Shown here: in pieces, positions 35,801 to 46,579 of the stretch
How the letters are laid out: every line of letters begins with the position of its first letter
Numbering within the stretch: the stretch's first letter is position 1
Source of the DNA: Albugo candida
Taxonomy: Eukaryota > Oomycota > Peronosporomycetes > Albuginales
Direction: 5' to 3'
DNA: 64,000 nucleotides
Assembly (NCBI GenBank): GCA_040437565.1
Contig: JBDOQK010000020.1
Location: forward strand, 310,001 to 374,000
Position numbers and translations under genes: made by a program
The notes under the pieces: model-generated
The model's input: the letters and a program-made list of their open reading frames with translations, nothing else
Database searches by the model: none
Told to the model about the DNA's origin: nothing

Positions 35801-37589
35801 CGATAACATGACCATATCGAAGTTGCTGACGTTTCTCTATAGTAGCATATGACTCCCCCATTTGAAGTCCTAGTATCGTGCATAGATTCATAAATTCGGA
35901 ATTTTTGGATAATTGATTGATTGTTGCGTCCCGTACATTCAGAAGCTTACCCCTTAGTGGAAAGACGCCAAAACGATCCCTTCCCACGACTGCAAGCCCA
36001 GCAACGGCTAATGCTTTTGCGGAATCACCCTCGGTGAGTATAAGCGAGCACTCATGCGACTGCGATCCACCAGCAAGATTAGCGTCTTCAAGCTTTGATA
36101 CATTCAGTATTGATTTCGATCGGGCTGTGGATACCTTTTTCATCAATGCTGAGCGCTGTTTTGATCGAATACCTTGCACAGTTTGCTCCACAATACCTGT
36201 ATCACGTATAACTGCTTTCAGGAAACGATCCGGAAGATTACAAAGGGTCCCAAAACTTGCAGGTCGGGATGTTAGATATTCTTTCATTTGAGAGTCGAAT
36301 GTGGGATTCTCAATCATGCAGTTGATGTAAAGTGCAAGATATGGCTTTACTTGAGCTGGGGTGGCATTCAATTCCGAATGTTTTTTTGCAATGTGATCCG
36401 CAACTCGCTTCGTAATTTGTTCGGCGACATGAAGGACATGCGTTCCACCACGAAGCGTTGATATTCCATTCACGAAACTGACTTGAGTAAAGCCTACTTC
36501 TGATGGTAAAACACCAATGTGCCAAAACCTGTTGATGCGTGATATGACCCAGCTGAAATCAGTTTTCGCCGAAGACAATTTCTGATCCCCCTTAAATGCC
36601 TGAATGTATGATTCGAATCCGGAGATAGGAATTATACTTCCATTCAAACTTACTGTAACATCGTCGACACAACCGGCTACGTCATAGACTCGCTTCTTCA
36701 ATAGCCGTAATGTATCTGTACTTAGGGACTCCAATTGGAATAATTTCAAGTCTGGAGAGAACGAGATGCGAGTATAATCTTTATCACCAGCTGGTAATGG
36801 TTCAATCTCTGGTCTCTCTCGTTCCCGCATATTATTTCGCCAAACTTGTCTGTACTTCATACCTGTGATTGTATCTCCGGTCTCCACAACGAATGTTTTG
36901 CTAAAAATATTGGTTAATTTTGCTCCGTAGCCATGCCTGCCGCCCGTGAATCGAGTACTACCATCGTCAAAGTTTGATCCGGTTAAAAGATTCCCGAAAA
37001 CAAGTTCGGGTACGTATATCCCTTCCGTTGGGTGTATTTGGACAGGAATACCGCGACCGTCATTATGGACCATGATGCAGGGTTCGTTTGCAATTGTCGT
37101 GTCAATAACCACATCTAATTTTTGCATGGTACGATCTCTTTTCTTATTATCCAGTGCGTTTACAACGATCTCATCAAATATTTTGTAAAGAGCAGGAACA
37201 TATTCTATGGAATCTAGTGTCATTTCTACTTTATTTTCGATTGCATTTTCATTTACGATCCATACATTTTCCGTTACTTTTTCCATTGAGCCAATATACA
37301 TTTCAGGTCGCAACAAAACATGTTCTAGCGGTGTTTTCCGCTGAAATGTGCATTCGAGCGAGCGGTGAATAGAAAGATCGGAAACGCTAAAAGGCTGACA
37401 TCTGACCAATTTTCTCTGCGGTATTTGTTTGAAAAAACTTACCGTTATCGACCGCTTGCTAGCGAAGCGCAGGTGCGCACGAAGGACACGGTCCAATGAG
37501 TAGTATCGAGCATACGTCCACATAAGAACTATGATTGATCGGATTGGAGGCAACATTCTCCAATCACGAACAGTTGATAGTGGTTTCAT
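32821..37589 (-). CDS. TOP2: DNA topoisomerase II without C-terminal domain
   Basis: ATP-dependent enzyme that passes one DNA duplex through another. As assembled the gene is interrupted by a 100-N gap (34941-35040) flanked by a 958-bp duplicate (33983-34940 equals 35041-35998). Reading complement(join(32821..34940, 35999..37589)) gives one continuous frame of 1236 aa. Visible: 'RPEMYIGS', the ATPase N-box 'EIVVNALDN', 'GRHGYGAKLTN', TOPRIM 'EGDSAKALAVAG' (about 520) and 'TDQDHDGSHIKG', and the catalytic Tyr in 'SPRYIFTKL' (about 861). A 48-nt stop-free stretch, 37395-37442 (GTAAGT..GTCAG), may be an intron. The protein ends soon after the coiled coil, lacking the 150-300 residue acidic C-terminal domain of nuclear enzymes, and its first 60 residues are basic and hydrophobic, with few acidic residues. 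Confidence 0.95.
33983..35998. repeat. 958-bp artificial duplication around an assembly gap
   Basis: The segment 33983-34940 recurs at 35041-35998 with the 100-N gap between; every line I compared was identical. It lies inside the topoisomerase coding region and makes the gene look broken when it is not. Confidence 0.9.
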
Positions 37590-37816
37590 AGTATCATCAA
37601 ATACAGCTTAGTTGTGGGGCTTATTGGATGAGAAATTCACGACCTCTGAGTCAAAAGAAATACCGAAACTGATAATGGCAATCTGCTAAGGTACATTTTT
37701 GTCGAATAGGTACACTTGGCATAGCTCGATGTTGACAATTAGCCTTTTGTGGAGGGAAGACCTGAAATTGACCTGAAATTGCGGAAATTAAGTCTTGCTA
37801 CTTCTTCAAATTTCTC

Positions 37817-39058
37817 CTATGGGCCTTCGGCGTGTGATTTCCTTCCCACTTCTGTATTTTTCGTGTCAAGGACAATGACTTGAGGTATAGTACCAGGGAA
37901 TCGCTTGATTTCAAATTTTTTTGATTTTAATATGACACGCTCCATCATTTTGATTTCTTGTCCCAGCTTTCCATCTCTCTGATAATAACGTATTCCCGTT
38001 CTTTTGTCACGGATCACAGGCAAGAATTGTTTATCTACACCATACCGTTTCCACGCATCATTGTATTTTGCTGCAAATTGTGTGGGCTTCGTTCTGGCTT
38101 GATAAAGGAGCTTCAGGTACGCAATTTTACTTTCTATCTTTCCACTAGCTTTTTGATAATATTTTGCTACTGCTGATCTAGTATTAGTAGCAGTGATTGT
38201 AGACAATCTTTTCTTGAAGTTTTTGAAAGCAGAAGGCGCCAATTCAGGTTTATTTGTACTTGAATCGTACCGTATATGACTGAAATCGATGGATTTCACG
38301 ATCGGCTTATCCGAAACTTTTTCAACTCGTCTAACTGGTACGATCTTGTCTGAAGTATCACTTTCGCGTGCACCATGCGTATCGTCAAGACGGCTACCCG
38401 ATGCTTCAGCTGATTTACCCTTCACGTAGTTCATGTTCTCACCCACACGATTTGATGCACCATTCGTTTTGTCAGATCCAGAAGCTTTCCATTCAGCTAA
38501 TGCACCGTCGAGTGAATGATCGCGCCTCTGCACGAACTCTGCTTTCAAATTCGCCGATCCAGGCAATAATTGTCCTATTGAGCTCTCTGTTAGAGACGCA
38601 GTCTTTAGATGTATCCCGTGTTGTGTGACAAAAGAACTTGCATCTCGCGGTTCGCTTTTCGTCTCCGCTTCGCCAGTTTTCCGAACATTGAAAGTCGATT
38701 GCGAAAGGATTCCTGGATCAGATGCCGCTTTCTCGTCGTTAGATGTCTCCAAGCTTTTACTTCTTCGCTCGTAGTTCTCACTCAGTTTATTGGTGGAAAG
38801 CGTTCCTGCACGTTGAGAACCTGGCATGCTGATACTCTTAGTGAAGCGAGTCTGGTCCTTTACTGTCTGAAGACTTCTTTGTGCTTGCGGATCGCCTCCT
38901 CGACTAACTTCATAAGCGAGTTCAGATTGTACTTGGTCGTCGTGTGGCACCGGCTGGAAAGACACCGCAATCGTGGAATTTTGATCCTCGATAAATGCTA
39001 CGAAGATGAAAATAGGCAACAGAAGCGCCGTGACGTGCTTCTTTGACCGTGCTACCAT
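37817..39058 (-). CDS. Secreted protein of the local tandem family, member 1
   Basis: A single exon of 413 aa starting at ATG 39058 (the upstream in-frame codons are not ATG). It begins MVARSKKHVTALLLPIFIFV, a signal peptide, and is otherwise hydrophilic, Ser/Lys/Asp-rich and free of cysteine pairs. At residues 61-64 it has Arg-Ser-Leu-Gln followed by a charged stretch, in the same place as Arg-Gly-Leu-Gln in the member at 41869-44680; this resembles a degenerate RxLR motif. A segment 'TQHGIHLKTASLTESSIGQ' matches the 'TQRGINSKTASPSGSLTGQ' repeat of that member, once here against three times there. The C-terminal 130 residues are basic and unique. It is probably exported and may be an effector; function unknown. 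Confidence 0.72.
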   Translation of the reverse strand: MVARSKKHVTALLLPIFIFVAFIEDQNSTIAVSFQPVPHDDQVQSELAYEVSRGGDPQAQRSLQTVKDQTRFTKSISMPGSQRAGTLSTNKLSENYERRSKSLETSNDEKAASDPGILSQSTFNVRKTGEAETKSEPRDASSFVTQHGIHLKTASLTESSIGQLLPGSANLKAEFVQRRDHSLDGALAEWKASGSDKTNGASNRVGENMNYVKGKSAEASGSRLDDTHGARESDTSDKIVPVRRVEKVSDKPIVKSIDFSHIRYDSSTNKPELAPSAFKNFKKRLSTITATNTRSAVAKYYQKASGKIESKIAYLKLLYQARTKPTQFAAKYNDAWKRYGVDKQFLPVIRDKRTGIRYYQRDGKLGQEIKMMERVILKSKKFEIKRFPGTIPQVIVLDTKNTEVGRKSHAEGP

Positions 39059-40063
39059 CGTATACTGCAGCGTCAATTGATAAATGTGTCCTTTTTACAT
39101 TGCCGTGACATCATGACTATTCGTTGACACGTGGCTGAAGGCATGGCTAGATTGTCAGAGCTGGCTGATCCAGTCGACAACTCATGCCACTGCACGAGCA
39201 GGTGTGATGCGTATATTTACTGGATTATGAGTTGTCACAACAAACGTATGGGCTAGGTGGGTCCGGACCGTATTTAATGAGCTGTTCTCATGTGACACGA
39301 AAGGGTCTGGCCTCAACTCAACAGAGGAAGCGCTCATTACAAAGCCATCTGGATCGAGTGCGTTGTCCCAGAGACGTACACAGTAAGCAGGGTGTATCAC
39401 ACTGATTGACAGTATTTCTTTTGTCGTGGTGGTGTAGGCCGACTGCATTAAGCAATGTTGTCTGCATCTTCTGGACAGCCTAGGCAAATCAATTGTTTAG
39501 TTGTAGTGAATAGATAACTCCCAACTGAGAAGTTTTTTTACGATCTGATGATGTCTGATGCCTCAGGAATGCTACAAAAGTCATTGATAGCGCTATTTTT
39601 TTTAATCAGCCATTCAAAGTAAGTTGGGAATCTGCAACTGCTGTGGCTCTGCGCAGGGGTGGTATTGTAGCCAGACGTGCAAAGATGCAACTTGAGCACT
39701 ATTCGTCTACTCGGTCGAAACTTGATGCACCAAAGTATTAGTTGCTTATTTTAGGCTATCAGCGACAGCCATAGGCTCGTACGCTCAACTAACCAGCTCG
39801 TTTTAATTGGCATGACTTGAACGTCGCCTGAATTATTAATTACCAGGAGCTACAGCCGATCCACCATTTACGGTTCTAGGCACACGTTTTGATCCACGAT
39901 ATTTTTAGCTATCAGGCCGCCTACGCCGGTGCTCAACCCGACTCACCAATTTTTGTTGTTGTCATTTGTACGCACACGTTTCAAAATACCATTTTCGCTG
40001 TCAAGCTGACTACCCGGTGCTTTAGCCGCCATTGGCGTTGTTCTCATTTGCACGCGCACGTTT
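39059..40063. other. Intergenic DNA with duplicated upstream elements
   Basis: Around 39175-39240 the sequence (CTCATGCCAC.GCA.GAGCAGGT) resembles stretches at 41255-41280 and 44817-44840, each upstream of a member of the secreted family. The whole locus therefore looks like tandem duplication of gene plus 5' flank. No gene seen. Confidence 0.5.
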
Positions 40064-41084
40064 TTATCGACCGTTTTTCATGTCAGTATGAAAATAATCA
40101 TCAATGCGCTTGCGCCTGTGCACGGTGGTTGTTCCCAAACTCGCCGAATTAGCATTGGCTTTCCTTTTAGGAATGAAGTATACTTTGGGCCTGTTGGATG
40201 CACGGCATAGCGGGAATGTGCGCCGTGACAGGCCGCTTTCAGTATCTGTTTGGCCAGTTTGCATTCGTGTGTACGTGATGGTTTGCGAAGGATTCTTTTT
40301 AATAGCAGATGTCTTCACGTCACAATGAGGTCTGGCTCCCTTCAAGATAATCCAGCTGATCGAATCTCGCTTATTCTACCGCGTCCGCACCCACCATCTG
40401 TGCCGCCGCCGAGTACCCAGTACTTCAGTCGATTCACTATTCACGTTGTTAGCGTTTCTACGCACATGTTCTGATTCATGATTTTCCTTCATAGGAAAAG
40501 GAAGCGGATGGGCTTTTGACAATCCGCTTTCAGTCACTGTTTGGTTAGTTTGAATTCGTGTGGCGGTAGTCGTTTGCGGAGGTTTTCTCATAGTGGACGG
40601 AGTCTCGCCAGACTCACTACTTATTTTCTGGATTACGGGTATGACTCTCTTCTTTCGGGTTGCTACTAATGAAGTCGCAGTTGCAGTGGATGTCGTGAAA
40701 GCATACATTGAGTGCATTTTCCCTCGTGCTAACTTGAATATTTTCTTGATTGAGGTTCCGGCTGTCTACAACCTAGGTACCACTTCCTCGTCATTAAAAG
40801 TCTTCAAAAGGTATTAATTGCTTCCTTGAATTTAGTACCTGATTTATTGTTGGAGGACTTTCCTGTGCTCCCAATTGAGCAAGTGTGGTCACGATTTGGT
40901 TGGAGACTTCTTTGTGCTTGAGAATGAGCTGATGTAACCTCATCGGGGAGTTCACGTCGTATTTGATTGTATGGTTACAGTGGCTGAGAAGACGCTGCAA
41001 TCGTGGAATAATCCACATGTTGGAATGCTACTATGATGACAATGGTAAGAAAAGTGCCGTGATCTGCTTCTTAGGCCGTGCCAT
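40064..41084 (-). pseudogene. Decayed copy of the secreted repeat-protein family
   Basis: Minus-strand frames here match the N-terminal half of the member at 41869-44680 piece by piece: a start 'MARPKKQITALFLP' near 41084, then 'LTTSTAT-like' and 'KKRVIPVIQKI' at 40600-40720, then 'RRNANN.NSE' and 'TRTQT..T.SG'-like repeats at 40070-40560. The pieces lie in several frames, so the copy is broken. The order is the same as in the intact paralogue, showing common descent by tandem duplication. Flanks on both sides also match the flanks of the intact members. Confidence 0.65.
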
Positions 41085-41868
41085 CATCGTCTGCGATTAC
41101 GTGATTCCGACTTTACTCACAAATAGTAGTTTAGAAATTTGCTTGACGTGTCTTAATACTATTCTTTGATACGTAGCTGTACTTATGCAAATACCCTCAT
41201 GCACGAAGCTGACAATTCTAGCCAGCAGGTCAAAGCTCAGAGACCCTGGAAATTCCTCATGCAACCGCATCAGCAGGTATTTTCTGGTCTATGGTAAATC
41301 GACAGGTGTCGTAGGTGTCGTATTCGACGTGCAGCATCATCAAATACAGTTTGGTTGTGCGGCTTATTACATAGCAGATTCACGACCGATTGCAAAGTTG
41401 CTTGCAAAATATGGTGAACACGCAGTAAATTATCTGCAAGCACTTTTACCTCCTCGGAATCTCGCTGAGCACGCATGGGGACTAAACGCACCTGCATTCT
41501 CTCATTTATATTCCTCTAGATACAAACATCACATGATCAAGCTCGAAGTAGAGTAATGTCGAAATACATAGAGAATTCGGTGGCCACATTCAAAACAGAG
41601 CGTCAAATGTTGAATATGTCGGCTATTTGCTGCTCAGTAGATCGAATAACTCAAGCAAAAAGAAGTATCTTTAAACAGGATATTGTCCATATTCCACTTT
41701 GTGTCGTGATTGTCGAAAGGCGTAGAAACTGATAATGGCAATCCGTTGATTGTAAATTTCTGTCGAATCCAGATTTGTGGTAAGTATGTGTAAAATTGCT
41801 GGGTAGCTTTTCAGATACAGTTGGGATAGCGGTGTTGATAATCAGCAACCCTTCTATTCAAGCAGCAG
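41085..41868. other. Duplicated intergenic flank between family members
   Basis: The 41690-41780 stretch (with GAAACTGATAATGGCAATC) matches the region just 3' of member 1 at 37665-37685, and 41330-41400 (ATCATCAAATACAG) matches 37590-37650. It marks the boundary of the tandem duplication unit. The 123-codon open frame at 41185-41556 (+) overlaps these flanks and shows no domain, so I do not call it. Confidence 0.5.
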
Positions 41869-44680
41869 CTATTGTTGCGGAGATAATTTGTTGCTTCTTC
41901 CTGTTGAATCTTCGTCTACGGGCTTAGAATCTGTGATTTCTTCTTTTCTTGATTGATCCGGACGCTCGTATTTGAGCAGTTTTGTGCCACGTGCTGTTTC
42001 AGAAAAAGTAAATCCTCCAACACTATTCGCAATCAGTCCCCTCATCTCCAAGTCGTTTCTTGCGTCGGCATTTAATTTTGCATCTGCTCCCGATGGATCG
42101 GGCCGCCCTTGGAGCCGTTGGTTGATTGCTGCCCGCTCGATATTGTAATCGAGTTCAAATGTTTCAGGATCCTCTGTGGCTTCAGTATGGCGCCTCGCGA
42201 ACATGATTTGAAATCCATTGTACACTGCAGGTGTTTGAGGATCAATATCGTTAGTGGCCGCGGATTTCTTGTCATAATATGTCTCCAAGCGGTCAATTTC
42301 TTCCTTATTTTGCTCTCTTAGTTGTTTGATGATTGGCTCAACTAATTTTAAATCGGCCGGTGTAGGCAACGATTGTCCTGTTAAGCTCCCTGATGGAGAA
42401 GCAGTCTTTGAATTTATCCCACGCTGTGTACCAGAAGAACTTGAACCTGACGCAAGGCTTTGGCCAGTCTTCATTTTGGAATTGGAAGTCGTTTGAGAAG
42501 TAATTCTTTCAGCGGATGTCGTCTCACCGGTGTCGTCACCACGACCCGTGATTTTCTCCATTTCGGATGTGACTCCCTTCTTTGCGATCGTGGATGATTG
42601 CGTTGCAGCAGTATTGGTGGACTGTGAGATCGGTCGCACTTTATCTATGACTGAGGTGCTCGCCTTTAAAGCATTGTCCCTAATTGAAACTCCCACTTTC
42701 TTCAATCCAAAGACCACTTCGTCGTTATAAAATGTCTTCAACTTATCGATGATTGTAACTTTCTTAAATGTGACTTTCTTCTTTTTGGTCGTGCCTGATG
42801 TCGTTGCAGCACTATTGGGGGTCCGCAAAAACGATCGCACTTCGTCTTTGCCTGAAGTGCTTGCCTTTAAAGAATTGTCGTTAATTGAGGCTGAATTCGC
42901 CGATTGAGGCAACGATTGTCCTGTTAAGCTCCCTGATGGAGAAGCAGTCTTTGAATTTATCCCACGCTGTGTACCAGAAGAACTTGAACCTGACGCAAGG
43001 CTTTGGCCACTCTTCATTTGTGAATTGGAAGTTGTTTCATCGGAAGTCGTCTCACCAGTTTCGCCACGACGACCCCTGATTCTCTCCATTCCGGATATGA
43101 CACCCTTCTTTGCGGTCGTGGCTAATGTCGTTGCAGCAGTCTTGGTGGACTGTAAGATCGGTCGCACTTTGTCTTTGACTAAGGTGCTCAACACTCCCGC
43201 TTTCTTCAATCTAGGGACCACTTTCTTTTTATAAAATGTCTTCATCCGATCAATTCCTTCCTTATATTGCTTGCTTAGCTTGGTGGTGATTCCGTTGCCT
43301 GTTCTTGGATTCGCTGATTCAGGCAACGATTGTCCTGTTAAGCTCCCTGATGGAGAAGCAGTCTTTGAATTTATCCCACGCTGTGTACCAGAAGAACTTG
43401 AACCTGACGCAAGGCTTTGGCCACTCTTCATTTGTGAATTGGAAGTTGTTTCATCGGAAGTCGTCTCACCAGTTTCGCCACGACGACCCCTGATTCTCTC
43501 CATTCCGGATATGACACCCTTCTNNNNNNNNNNNNNNNNNNNNNNNNNNNNNNNNNNNNNNNNNNNNNNNNNNNNNNNNNNNNNNNNNNNNNNNNNNNNN
43601 NNNNNNNNNNNNNNNNNNNNNNNGAGCCTCGCTTATTCTACTGCGTTCGCTCCCACGATCTGTGCCGCCAAGCCGAGTAGTCAACACTTCACTCGATCCA
43701 CTGTTACCGTTGTTAGCGTTTGCACGCAAAGGTTCTGATTTAAAATTCTTCTTAGGAGGTTGAGGAAGCGGATGAACGGGATGGGACAAGGAGCCTTTTG
43801 CTATTCCGCTTCCAGTCTTCCCTTGATCAGTTTGCGTTCGTGTGTTGGTAGTCGTTTGCGAAGGGTTTACTTTATCAGATGTCTTCACGGCACCGTGAGT
43901 TTTGGCTCCCTCTTCGGACAATTCAGCAGATCGAGCCTCGCTTATTCTACTGCGTTCGCTCTCACGATATGTGCCGCCAAGCCGAGTAGTCAACACTTTA
44001 CTCGTTTCACTGTTTCCGTAGTTAGCGTTTCTACGCAAAGGTTTTGATTGATAATTCTCCTTAGAAGGTTGAGGAAGCGGATAAACGGGATGGGACAAGG
44101 AGCCTTTTGCCATTCCGCTTCCAGTCTTCGTTTGGTCAGCTTGCGTTCGTGTGTTGGTAGTCGGCTGCGGTGGATTTCTTACATTGGCCGTATTCTCCTT
44201 AGATTCGCTACCACGGCCCCTCATTCTTTGGATTACGGATATTACTCTCTTCTTTCCGGTTGCTGCTAATGAAGTTGCAGTGGATGTCGTGAGAGCATAC
44301 ATTGATTGTATTTTCCCTTTTGCCAACTTGAACATTTTCTTGATTGAGGATCCCGTTGTCTTCAACCTAGGCACCACGTTCTTGTCATTGAAAGTCTTTA
44401 AGGTATTCATTCCTCGGTTGAATTTAGTGCTTAATTTATTGTTGAAGAACTTTCCTGTACTCCTGGTTGAGCGAGTTTGGTCACGACTTGGTTGGAGACC
44501 TCTTTTTTCTTGAAAATGCACTCGTGTAACCTCATTTGCGAGTTCACGTCGTATTTGATTGTATGGTGACACCGACTGAGAAGACGCTGCAATCGTGGAA
44601 TAATGCGCATGTTGGAATTCTACTAAGATGACAAATGGGAATAGAAATGCCGTGATTTGCTTCTTAGACCGTGCCATCAT
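41869..44680 (-). CDS. Large repeat-rich secreted protein of the tandem family, spanning a gap
   Basis: The start is ATG 44680 (MMARSKKQITAFLFPFVILV, signal peptide), and the C-terminus lies at 41869. The 100-N gap at 43524-43623 falls inside repeats, so the true length is unknown; about 900 residues are visible. Arg-Gly-Leu-Gln stands at residues 60-63. The N-terminal part has a repeat of about 100 residues, at least twice ('TNTRTQ.D..KTGSG.AKGS', 'SEVLTTRLGGT..ESERSRISEA'). The C-terminal part has three or more copies of a 60-residue unit ('TSNSQMKSGQSLASGSSSSG', 'TQRGINSKTASPSGSLTGQSLP') joined by linkers 'KTFY.KK.VPRLKK.GV' and 'DKVRPI.QST.TAAT'. Two copies (42900-43107 and 43316-43523) are essentially identical in DNA. 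I treat both sides of the gap as one gene because orientation and repeat style agree, but two genes cannot be excluded. Confidence 0.65.
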
Positions 44681-46401
44681 CGCTGCTTTTACGTAATTCC
44701 GACTTTACTTTCAATGCTGTTCTTTGACACGTGGTTTTACTTTTACAGATACCCCCTTCACAAAGCTGGCACTTCTTTTTGCCAGCAAGTCAAAGGTCGG
44801 ATACCCTGCAAATTTCTCATGCCACCGCATGAGCAGGTATTATCTGGTCATAGTTTGGCAGATCGACGGGTGTCGCTGGTGTTGTGCAGCATGCTGATGT
44901 ATCGACAAGCCACGAATTAGTGAAGAATTCGATGCAGCAACATCTATCAGCAGGTCCAAGCTCGGACTTGGAAAATGGTAGAATTCCGCAGTATAAAAGA
45001 TTGCCCAAATTATACCTCCCATACATTGCGCTGATGGGTCACATAGGCATTGAGCCAAATTTTATCTCACTTTGATCATGAATTTCGCAGCCTGGTGTCT
45101 TGCTCCAGTACTGTCTCCAATAATCAAAAGAGAATACTATCCTATGGAGCTCGTTGCTGGATTCAAACACTTCCTTTTTACTTGCAATTATCAAACACTG
45201 CGCATGCCACAGTCAAGAACAATTGGCATTGACTGCTCTATTATTGATCAATTGTTAGCGAAGCTTCGTCGTACATTGTAGCTCCAGCGAAATCAGCAGG
45301 CCAAATGATTAGAATTTACCCACCAAAATCAGCAACCGGATGTCACTAGAAGTCATGCGGTGCAGTGATATTCTGGTGGAGCCTGAGAGATTCGCTTAAG
45401 CAAGCGTCAACCTAAAGAATCAAACATTAAGTCCGAAGATATCATTAGACAGGAGAACATGTCTTTCAAATTGTGCCACCTTTGACAACCTGACGTTAGG
45501 AGGGTAGATCTGTTGCTACGGATGCTCTTGCTTTAGATTTACCAGCTAGCAAGAAAATATTGGTACGTCTCCACTCAAAGACACCTGAAACATGGTTGCG
45601 AACAATTTGCATCATCATTTCACATCAAGCCCCTCATGATTCTCACCCCAATTGAATGGTTTCTAGCAAGGAAAGGTGCGTATTGCTGCAGATTCAATGA
45701 TTATGGTGATAGGGACACTCTTACTTTGTGAATCAACTGCAGAGGAAGTAGCATCACTTGCAGCTGCAAGAGATTACTAGCTCCGACTAAAGAAAACCTA
45801 CGACAGCTTACAACGAGCACCAGACCAGTAGCAGTCTTATCTGTCAATCGGAAAACCCAAGTACTCCCACAAAGACCGAAAGCGTTACAATGAAGGGCCA
45901 CAATCCAAGGAGAAACCCTGACGGACTTGTAACTATACTTATCTTACTTTGTAGAATTTACATACATACATTTTGCGATGGTACGCGTGCAATTACAAGA
46001 CTTTTCTTTTCTTTCCCATACCACATCCATTAGAATAGCCCACCTTATAACCTTCTCTTTAATTTTAAACAAATAACCAAATCGATTCAGCAGTTCGCGG
46101 CCATCGTTTTCTATATACCTCGTTGTCATCCTACTTTGTAGCTGGAGGTAGGAGAGAAAAGGTTGCTTTCGCATTGCAATCAGGGTATCACTGCAGGTGA
46201 ATGTATTACTTCTAGGAATATGTCTATATTGGCAAGCGTGATGCAAGAAAGACAGAGCTTAGACCAAAATATGGATTGATCCAAAAGACATGAAGTGTTA
46301 TAGAAAACACATGGAAGCCGTTGATGGTGCAACTACTTAACGGTCTGGCCTTTAAGTGACTCCATCTCGAAGCTAGCAACGCATCGAGGGTAGGAGAAAT
46401 T
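44681..46401. other. Gene-poor interval next to the retrotransposon
   Basis: The first 200 bases repeat the upstream flank seen at 41100-41300 (AAGTCGGA.TACCCTG.AA, CCGCATGAGCAGGTATT). Beyond about 45300 I find only short frames without similarity to anything I know. Confidence 0.45.
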
Positions 46402-46579
46402 TGATCTGCCTCTCAGTTTGATTTACGAGTCACCGACAGCTACTGTGACTGTAGTCGGTCCTCCCTATTGATCTCCGCTATTATCAATCCAAAAGATCTC
46501 TGTGTTAGGTTTCTTTTTATCCCTACCGTACTTGATCTATTTCACTTCGTACGAGACACAAGGAATTCAGATCCCATCA
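46402..46579 (-). repeat. Left LTR (3' LTR of the minus-strand element)
   Basis: 178 bp, matching 51762-51939 along its length, with the shared block CTGTGACTGTAGTCGGTCCT and the end CAGATCCCATCA. Confidence 0.85.

Noticed and set aside
41185-41556. A 123-codon open frame on the plus strand
   Set aside because: It lies in the duplicated flank of the secreted family, whose other copies do not keep this frame, and shows no domain or signal peptide.
44840-45075. Several short overlapping frames upstream of the large secreted gene
   Set aside because: They fall in the repeated 5' flank and no frame is kept between copies.
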